A stretch of DNA of 64,000 bases, taken from Isoetes taiwanensis. Lineage: Eukaryota; Streptophyta; Lycopodiopsida; Isoetales; Isoetaceae. The notes beneath the pieces are model-generated. The model was given only the letters and a program-made list of their open reading frames with translations, was not told the DNA's origin and searched no databases. Made by a program: the position numbers and the translations under genes. Shown here one piece after another: positions 56,691 to 64,000 of this stretch; the stretch's first letter is position 1, and the number at the start of each line of letters is the position of its first letter. Where the stretch lies: positions 186,001 through 250,000 of the forward strand of contig JAJEKV010000201.1 in assembly GCA_021234155.1 (NCBI GenBank). The letters are read 5' to 3'.

Positions 56691-59265
56691 AGGTCGAGTT
56701 TTATTCAGTTGCACTTGAGACATGGTCGAGAAGCTGCAGTTGAAAACAAGAAGCAATAGAAACTGACGAAATGGGGTTTGGATTTACCGAGGCATGCTTT
56801 CCTACCAGTGCTTCTCCGGGAGGGCAAATGCCAATGCCTCCCTTCCCGGAACCCGGTTTCCCTATCCGACCGTTGAATTCTCCATTCAAGTAACTTGCTT
56901 CGAGCAGGTTCAAAAAAATTCAAGATCTGTCCGGGAGAACATATCAAACCGCAAAGTGTCCTGCAGTCGACCGTGTAGAAACCCAAGTGTTTTGTCGTTC
57001 GGGCAGTACAAAGGCTCCGGAATGGAGATTTGACTTCGCCATGTCGTCCGAAACAATGAAATTACCCTAGGGACCAAGTTACACGGTCATTTTTTGCAGC
57101 AAAAGAAACACGAACCCTCTACATGGCAGTATTCTGCACCCTCCGCTAAGGCCAATTCACTACGAACGTGTTGGACATGAGCTACTTTGGCGCTTCCTGG
57201 AGCAGGGGTGGTCTTCTGCCCACGAAACTTGGTCTCCAGGGTAATGTCGATGTTTCGAGTCCGTTGGCAGAGTCAGATCACAGTTCCGGGGTGGGAGAGT
57301 TGCCCGTCCGTGGCCAGGGACCTTCCAGAGAGGACCTTTGGGTCGAACTGCTTCTAGAAGGTTTTAGGGCTCCGTCTTCTGGTGTCAATGCCCTCCCACT
57401 ACCTCATGACATTGTGCATATCCTGCTCCAATCTGGCTAGCGTATGGCCTCCAAAACGCAAACCCTGTGCCTTGCCAGGTTATTGTAGGGTTTACATTGT
57501 GGAGGCCAAAACGTGGTCAGTTGCACTTGGGACCTGGTATACCTCTTTCGAGCATGCATGCGGAGCCATGGCAACTGAAATAACAGACTTTGGATCTATT
57601 GGCGATCCCGAACCATTCCAAAAAAATTTGCTACTACAAAATGTGTTCTTGACTTCTAATTGCGACACTGGGAGGAGGATAAATCCAAACCTCATTTCGT
57701 CAGTTTCTATTGCTTCTTGTTTTCAACTGCAGCTTCTCGACCATGTCTCAAGTGCAACTGAATAAAACTCGACCTCCATAACGTAAACCCTACAATAACC
57801 TAGCAACGCACAGGGTTTACGTTTTGGATGCCAAAACGTGGTCGACTTCTTTGATAACTAGGTGGACCATTTCTAAACATGCATGGGGAGCCATGAGAAC
57901 TAAAATAACAGAGTTTCGATCTAGTCGCTAATCCGAGTGACCCCAAACAATTTTGCTACTGCATAAGGCGCTCTACACTTTTAATTGCAAAACTAGGAGG
58001 AGAATAAATCCAAACCCCATTCTTGCAGTTTCTATTGCCTCGTGTTTTCAAATGCAGCTGCTCGACCATGTCCCAAGTGCAACGGACCAAAGCCCGACCT
58101 CCATAACGTAAACCCTACAATAATCTGGCAAGGCACAGGGTTTACGTTTTGGAGGCCATACCCTAGTCAGATTGGACCAGGATCTTGCACAATGTCATGG
58201 GGTAGTGGGAGGGCATTGACGGAGCCCTAAAACCTTCCAAAGGTCCTCTCTGGAAGGTCCCTGGCCATGGACGGGCAACTCTCCCACCTCGGAACTGTGA
58301 TCTGACTCTGCCAACTGACTCGAAATATCGACATTACCCTGGAGACCAAGTTTCGTGGGCAGAAGACCACTCCTGCTCCAGGAAGCGCCAAAGTAGCTCA
58401 TGTCCAACACGTTCGTAGTGAATTGGCCTTAGCGGAGGGTGCAGAATACTGCCATGTAGAGGGTTCGTGTTTCTTTTGCTGCAAAAAATGACCGTGTAAC
58501 TTGGTCCCTAGGTGTAATTTCACTGTTTCGGACGACATGGCGAAGTCAAATCTCCATTCCGGAGCCTTTGTACTGCCCGAACGACAAAACACTTGGGTTT
58601 CTACACGGTCGACTGCAGGACACTTTGCGGTTTGATATGTTCTCCCGGACAGATCTTGAATTTTTTTGAACCTGCTCGAAGCAAGTTACTTGAATGGAGA
58701 ATTCAACGGTCGGATAGGGAAACCGGGTTCCGGGAAGGGAGGCATTGGCATTTGCCCTCCCGGAGGAGCACTGGTAGGAAAGCCTGCCTCGGTAAATCCA
58801 AACCCCATTTCGTCAGTTTCTATTGCTTCTTGTTTTCAACTGCAGCTTCTCGACCATGTCTCAAGTGCAACTGAATAAAACTCGACCTCCATAACGTAAA
58901 CCCTACAATAACCTAGCAACGCACAGGGTTTACGTTTTGGAGGCCAAAACGTGGTCGACTTCTTTGATAACTAGGTGGACCATTTCTAAACATGCATGGG
59001 GAGCCATGAGAACTGAAATAACAGAGTTTCGATCTAGTCGCTAATCCGAGTGACCCCAAACAATTTTGCTACTGCATAAGGCGCTCTACACTTTTAATTG
59101 CAAAACTAGGAGGAGAATAAATCCAAACCCCATTCTTGCAATTTCTATTGCCTCGTGTTTTCAAAAGCAGCTGCTCGACCATGTCCCAAGTGCAACGGAC
59201 CAAAGCCCGACCTCCATAACACAAACCCTACAATAACCTGGCAAGGCATAGGGTTTACGTGCCAT
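56690..59265. repeat. Large inverted and direct repeat complex (foldback-like)
   Basis: The segment 56690-57420 recurs in reverse complement at about 58170-58890 (for example GTTTTATTCAGTTGCACTTG near 56698 and its complement near 58870; GGAACCCGGTTTCC near 56850 and 58725). In addition 57683-58160 recurs directly at 58793-59265. CATAACGTAAACCCTACAAT and GGGTTTACGTTTTGGA mark the ends of sub-units. No transposase is visible. The minisatellite at its left, and related CATGTTGGAG words at 59262-59340 on its right, suggest one composite foldback element. Confidence 0.75.
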
Positions 59266-59474
59266 ATCCCCACTCGGAGTGCCTAGATGGCATGCTTGAG
59301 TCTAGGTGCCATGCCTGACCCACATTGGCATGTTGGAGCGTATTTGGCTATGATACCTTCGTGCACATGACTCGGAAGCAAGGTTTTCCCGAGCAAGGTT
59401 TTCCCGAGTTTGTGTTTAGGTTTAAGGTGTTAGCTGTGATATTTTGCTTGATGGCTCCAACAATTACATCTCTA

Positions 59475-59652
59475 ATTCTTAGTGCAAATCGTCTAAGTGC
59501 AATAAGTTATCTTGTTTTTCAAAGAACCATTGGATTCTTAGTGCAAATCGTCTAAGTGCAATAAGTTATCTTGTTTTTCAAAGAACCATTGGATTCTTAG
59601 TGCAAATCGTCTAAGTGCAATAAGTTATCTTGTTTTTCAAAGAACCATTGGA
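59475..59652. repeat. 59-bp unit repeated three times
   Basis: ATTCTTAGTGCAAATCGTCT through CAAAGAACCATTGG occurs at 59475, 59534 and 59593, essentially identical. Confidence 0.9.
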
Positions 59653-59739
59653 TAAGATAAATTAGATACAATTAAAACCATTGGATGACGTGGATAACTA
59701 TTGGATCGTCTATAGCGAACCTTAGTACCAACTTAGGCA

Positions 59740-60101
59740 TGGTTTAATGGTGTTCCACTAATGATATCCAAAATGGGGGGATAATGTTAGGATATTGCGT
59801 AGTCTTGCCATTTTATAATGCTTGGGGATTTGTTGCAATGGTCCTATTCCCCATAAACAATTACATCTCAAATTCTTAATGGTCTAAATTATACCAAGAT
59901 GTCGGAACGGTTTAATGGTGTTCCACTAACGATATCCAAAATGGGGGAATAATGGATATTGCATGGTCTTGCCATTTTAATGCTTGGGGATTTGTTGCAA
60001 TGGTCCTTTCCTCTATAAAGAAATACATCTCACAATTCTTAATGGTTTGTTATGCAAAAATGTAGGCGTGGTTTAATGGTCTTTCTCTAACAATATCCAA
60101 A
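59740..60101. repeat. 161-168 bp tandem array, left part
   Basis: GGTTTAATGG starts units at 59741, 59909 and 60070. Each continues with ATATCCAAAATGGGG, GATATTGC, CTTGGGGATTTGTTGCAATG and ATTCTTAATGGT. The third unit is cut at 60101 and resumes at 62191 after a Helitron. Confidence 0.85.
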
Positions 60102-62190
60102 ACTAGAAACAGTGCCCAGCGTTGCTGGCATAGCTAGAAACTGTGAATGACATACTGGAGCAATTGTTAAATGGATTCTTGTTTTTAAAATTGGATAATC
60201 AAGAGCATTCGACCACATTTCGCACTTCCCCTTATCTTTTCCGTTTCCTTTTTCATTTTGCCTTTGTCTATTATTTTTTTTTTCCTATTTCCCCCTTGCC
60301 CCTTTTCCCTTTTTACATTTTTCAATTTACTTTTTTCTTTTTCCATTATTCCATTTCCTCTTTTTCTCTTTTTTGTTTCTGCTTCCCCATTTTTCCTTTT
60401 CTATTTTTCCCTTCCCTTTTCTCCAATTTGTGGTTGCCCTTTTTCCCTTTCCTTGTGCCCTTTCCCCCCTCTCTTTTCCCATTTCCCTCTTCCCCTTTTC
60501 CTCGTGCCCCTCTTTCTATGTTTTCCTTTTCTCGCTTTCCCCTTTCCTTTCCTTTTCCCTTTTCCCCTTTCCTTTCCTTCTCCCCACCTTTTCTTTTTTT
60601 CCCTTATTCCCTTCCCTTTTCCTCTTTTGCCCAAATTCCCTTCATCTTCCTTTTTTTCTAGTGCCCTTTTCCCTTCCTTTCCCCCCCTCATTTTTTCTTT
60701 TCCCTCTTTCCCTTTCCCTTTTTCCATGTCTATTTTTCCTTCGGTTTTCCCCTTTCCTCACCCTTTCCCTCTTCCCTTTTTTGCCATGTCCCTTTTCTCT
60801 TCTATTTTTTCATGCTCTTTTTTTTTCTCCTCTTTTTTTCCCTTTCTTCACCTTTTTCCTCCTCCCCCTTTTTTCCTTTTTTCCTTCTCTTTTTTTTTTT
60901 CTATTTTGCTTTTCCTTTTTATTCACCTCCCCTTTCTATTTTTCCATTTTACCTCCCGTTTTTCCCTTTTGCCTTTTTCCATTTGCTTCCACTTTTTTTT
61001 TCGCTTTGCCTTTTCCATTTTCAACCTCCTTGTCTTTTTTTTCCCTTCCCTTTATTTCTCTTCCCCCTTTTACAATTGCCATTTATTCCTTCCCTTTGCC
61101 CACCCTTTCCCCCTCTTCCCTTTTTTTCTCGTAGTCTTTTTTTTTTCCCTTTCCTCCCTCATTTGTTCTTTTTTTCTTTTTCCCTTTCCCTTTCCTCCCT
61201 CCTTTCTCTTCCTTTTTTTTGGTCGCTTCTCTCCTTTTTTTTTCTTCCTCTTTTCCCCATGCCCTTTTTCCCTTTTGCCCCTCCCCTCGCTTTTTCCTTT
61301 TACCCTTTCCATCCCTTCTCTCCTCCCTTTTTCTCTTTCCTTTTTTTTTTTTTTTTTCCTTTTTTCCCTTCCTTTTTTCTCCTTTCCCCACCTTTTTTCT
61401 CTCCCCCTTTCCCACTGTCCCTTTTCGCTCCCTCCTCCTCTCCCCTTTTTCCCTTTCCATTTTCCTTTCCTTTTCCCTTTTCCTTTTCCCTTCCCTTCTC
61501 TCTACCCTTTTCCTCATCCCCTTTTTCCCTTCCCTTTTACTCCTGTCCTCACCCTTTCCCTCTTCTCCTTTTCATAGTGCCATTTTTTCCTTTATTTTCT
61601 CTCTTACTTTTCCTTTCTCTTTTTTGTCCTATTTTCTATCCCTTTTATCCATGCCTTTTTTGCCTTTCACTTTGCCTTTATCTCCTCCCTTTTCCTCCTT
61701 TCCCCACCTTTTTACTCTTCCCATTTCCCAGTGTTCCTTTTCACTCCCTCCTCCTCCCCCTTTCTTTTACCTTTTCCTTTCCCTTTCCCTTTTCTTTTCT
61801 TTTCCCTTTTCCTTTTCCCTTCCCTTTTCTCTACCCTTTTCCTCATCCCCTTTTCAACTTCCCTTTTACTCCTATCCTCATCCTTTCCATCTTCTCCTTT
61901 TCATAGTGTCCTTTTTTTCTTTATTTTCCTTTCCCTTTTTCGTGCTCTTTTCACTTTTCTTTTTTCTTTTCTTTCTTTCCCTTTTACCCGTGCCTTTTTG
62001 CCTTTCACTTTGCCATTTTCTCCTCCCTTTTCCTTTTCCCTTTCCTCTTCACACATTAGAGCATGGCCAATCATGGTGGAGGGAAGTCGTGCGATAAATC
62101 TCGACCTCCGAATGCAATCGGATGATCTCAACCATCCAAATTAGGGTTTTCATTCATGACATACTTACGCTATAACATTATAATATAAGA
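60102..62190 (-). mobile_element. Pyrimidine-filled Helitron, element 3
   Basis: Minus-strand 5' end TCTTATATTATAATG at 62190, preceded by A; 3' end hairpin GCCCAGC-GTT-GCTGGC and CTAGT (60102-60106), followed by T. It therefore sits exactly between A and T, as expected for Helitrons. About 60230-62050 is nearly pure pyrimidine on the plus strand, with an internal ~300-bp repeat (CCCAGTGTTCC/CCCACTGTCCC units near 61415 and 61725). The terminal ~130 bp match elements 1 and 2. It carries no captured gene and no Rep/helicase. Confidence 0.85.
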
Positions 62191-62320
62191 TGTTAGGATA
62201 TTGTTAGGATTTTGCGTGGTCCTATGACATTAATGTTTAGGGATTTGTTGCAGCAATCCTGCACCCCCTCAAGGAATACAAATCAAATTCTTGATGGTTT
62301 TGTTATGCAAAAATAGGTGT
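62191..62320. repeat. 161-168 bp array, right remainder of the split unit
   Basis: TTTAGGGATTTGTTGCAGCA and AATTCTTGATGGTTTTG match the second half of the units at 59740-60069. This shows where the array was before insertion. Confidence 0.75.
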
Positions 62321-62339
62321 TAAGTAATTGAAGTAGTTG

Positions 62340-62890
62340 AAGTAACTTGTCTTACATGGAATACTAGTATAAGGACATGTGATCGTGCACGTGCATCACA
62401 TGTAGCAAATCAAGTACTCTGTCCTACCACTATAAAGACCCGTGATATGGAAGGATAGGACATGTAGAGAATCAAGTATTCTTTCCTACTTCTATAAAGA
62501 CATGTGACAATAGAAGTATTACACATGTCGTAATTCATGTATTCTTTCCTACAATGCCTTAATAAATAAAGTACTCTGTCCTACTACTATAAAGACATGT
62601 GACATGGAAGCATACGACATGTAGAGAATCAAGTATTCTTTCCTACTTATAATAAAGACATGTGACAATAGAAGTATTACACATGTCGTAATTCATGTAT
62701 TCTTTCCTACAATGCCTTAACAAATAAAGTACTCTGTCCTACTACTATAAAGACATGTGAATGGAAGTATAGGACATGTAGAGAATCAAATATTCTTTCC
62801 TACATCTATAAAGACATGTGACAATAGAATTATTAGACGTAGAAATTCAAGTATTCTTTCCTACAGTGGATTGTATTATAAAATGACATG
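62340..62890. repeat. 157-bp higher-order tandem array
   Basis: GTACTCTGTCCTAC starts units at 62414, 62571 and 62729. Within them TATAAAGACATGTGAC and TATTCTTTCCTAC recur every ~60-70 bp, so each 157-bp unit is itself made of diverged sub-units. Confidence 0.85.
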
Positions 62891-63089
62891 TCACAATAGA
62901 AGAAACTACAAAACAACAGTGGATGTTTTAGTCCACTGAAAAAAGAACACCATTATCGAACAAAACCATACCTCCACAAATCCACATGTAGGATTCTTTG
63001 AAAACAGGACATGTAGACCTACCAAAACTGATGTTTTCAATAGTGGACCAAAAACCGGGGTGAGTGTGCGTTCTTTTTAAAGAGATTTA

Positions 63090-63420
63090 CAAATTCATTT
63101 TGAGTCATTCGCACATCAAGGGCGACTGGATATAAAGGCAAATAATAGAACTTAATATAGCTAGGTAATTGAAAAAGGTAACTTTTTTAGGCTAATGAGA
63201 TAAATGTGCTTGCCAATTGGCAAACAAGTCTAAAACTTAATATAGCTCTGTAATTATAAAAGATAACATTTCTAGACTCATAGGACAAACGTGCTAGCCA
63301 ATATTTGAACAGGTCTAAAACTTAATATAGCCCGATAATTAAAAAATATAACATCCCTAAGCTAATAGGATAAATGTCCTAGCCACTTTTCAAATAGGTC
63401 CCTGATCTATCAAATAATAA
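63090..63420. repeat. Repeat unit preceding the tRNA-like cluster
   Basis: GAGTCATTCGCACATCAAGG and CTGGATATAAAGG at 63100, then three diverged ~90-bp sub-units with AAAACTTAATATAGCT and GATAAATGTGCT. The same sequence restarts at about 63770 and runs to the window end. Confidence 0.75.
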
Positions 63421-63438
63421 ATTTGAATTAATGCCTAT

Positions 63439-63511
63439 GGCCCTAATGGGGCTTAAACCCACGACCTTCGGCTCATAAGACCGATGCTCTAACCAACTAA
63501 GTTACAAGACC
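63439..63511 (-). tRNA. tRNA-like sequence, UAU anticodon (third locus)
   Basis: 73 nt on the minus strand. The acceptor GGTCTTG pairs fully with TAGGGCC when G:U pairs are allowed. Anticodon stem TCGGT-CTTATGA-GCCGA (UAU); T-arm GTGGG-TTTAAGC-CCCAT, with box B changed to GGTTTAAGC. The D-stem is weakened (ACTT). Degenerate second and third units follow at about 63555-63620 and 63671-63715, as at the other two loci. Confidence 0.45.
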
Positions 63512-63719
63512 ATTAGTTAATATGCTGCTGCATTAGAAATTTGAATTGATGCGTGGTGGAGCTCAAACCTAGAAACTTCGTCTCATAAGAACGATGCTCT
63601 AACCAATTGGGTTAGTCATATTTCATTGACACTAATATATTAAATTACATATTTGATTTGATGCCTATGGTCCTAGTGGGGCTCGAACCCATGGCCTTCG
63701 GCTCATAATATCAAAGAGG

Positions 63720-64000
63720 ATTATAGTGCCAATGTGTGCATGTGTTTTTTAATGAGATTTAAAAATCGATTCTGGGTCATTCGCACATCAAGGGTGTCTG
63801 GATATAAAGGTAAATAATGCAATTTTTTCTCATAAAACTTAATATAGCTAGGTAATTAAAAAGGGTATTTTTTCTAGGCTAATGGGATAAATGTGCTAGC
63901 CAATTTTCAAACAGGTCAAACTTAATATAGCTCTGAAATTAAAAAACATAACATTTCTAGGCTAATAGGACAAATGTGCTAGCCAATTGTTAAACATGTC
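63720..64000. repeat. Second copy of the 63090 repeat unit, cut by the window end
   Basis: Matches 63090-63400 (GGTCATTCGCACATCAAGG, AACTTAATATAGCTAGGTAA), about 670 bp downstream. The unit plus tRNA-like trio is therefore probably a tandem repeat that continues past the window. Confidence 0.7.

Noticed and set aside
60143-62144. Long open frames in the third pyrimidine tract
   Set aside because: Compositional artefact inside Helitron element 3.

Overview
This is nuclear DNA from a land plant. The evidence is spliceosomal GT-AG introns, a plant-type wax ester synthase (WSD) gene, remnants of SMC6 and of an LRR receptor kinase, an L1-like LINE, a Ty3/gypsy relic, and many Helitrons ending in a hairpin plus CTAGT. 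The species cannot be fixed from sequence alone. The loose, repeat-filled layout would suit a fern, another seed-free plant or a gymnosperm, but that is a guess. Only one gene looks intact, a six-exon WSD-type O-acyltransferase at 27512-29498 (466 codons, all introns phase 0). Almost everything else is transposons, captured or broken genes and tandem arrays.

Region 1-7.1 kb holds two tandem, same-strand copies of an unusual gene family that joins a ParB-like DGQH domain to an FCP1/NIF-like HAD phosphatase domain. The upstream copy (858-2840) is badly decayed and carries a 244-bp MITE. The downstream copy (3164-6982) is nearly complete, but it has a 442-bp hAT-type element in its second exon and two in-frame stops. 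Region 7.1-16.2 kb is two Helitrons whose 3' ends face each other. The plus-strand element carries an SMC6 relic lacking the coiled coil and hinge, with a LINE nested in one of its introns. The minus-strand element carries an LRR-kinase N-terminal fragment. Region 17.1-23 kb holds a minus-strand LINE broken by a second copy of the same MITE family, then a CACTA-type end abutting a Ty3/gypsy relic. Region 24.7-27.3 kb has a 186-bp mini-Helitron and a 1.1-kb terminal-inverted-repeat element just upstream of the WSD gene. Region 29.6-39 kb is mostly unrecognised DNA with several short tandem arrays and palindromic arrays.

From 38.96 to 53.5 kb, and again at 60.1-62.2 kb, there is a Helitron family filled with one to two kilobases of almost pure pyrimidine on the plus strand (purine on the Helitron strand). 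Two members lie head to tail at 40914. A 6.9-kb block that includes this junction is tandemly duplicated (39747-46590 and 46591-53512). Each copy also carries a reverse-transcriptase relic, an unidentified minus-strand gene relic and a trio of tRNA-like sequences. Differences between the duplicates cluster at CTG/CAG sites and may be consensus errors. The rest (55.9-64 kb) is a large foldback-like repeat complex, a Helitron inserted into a 160-170 bp tandem array, a 157-bp array and a third tRNA-like cluster.
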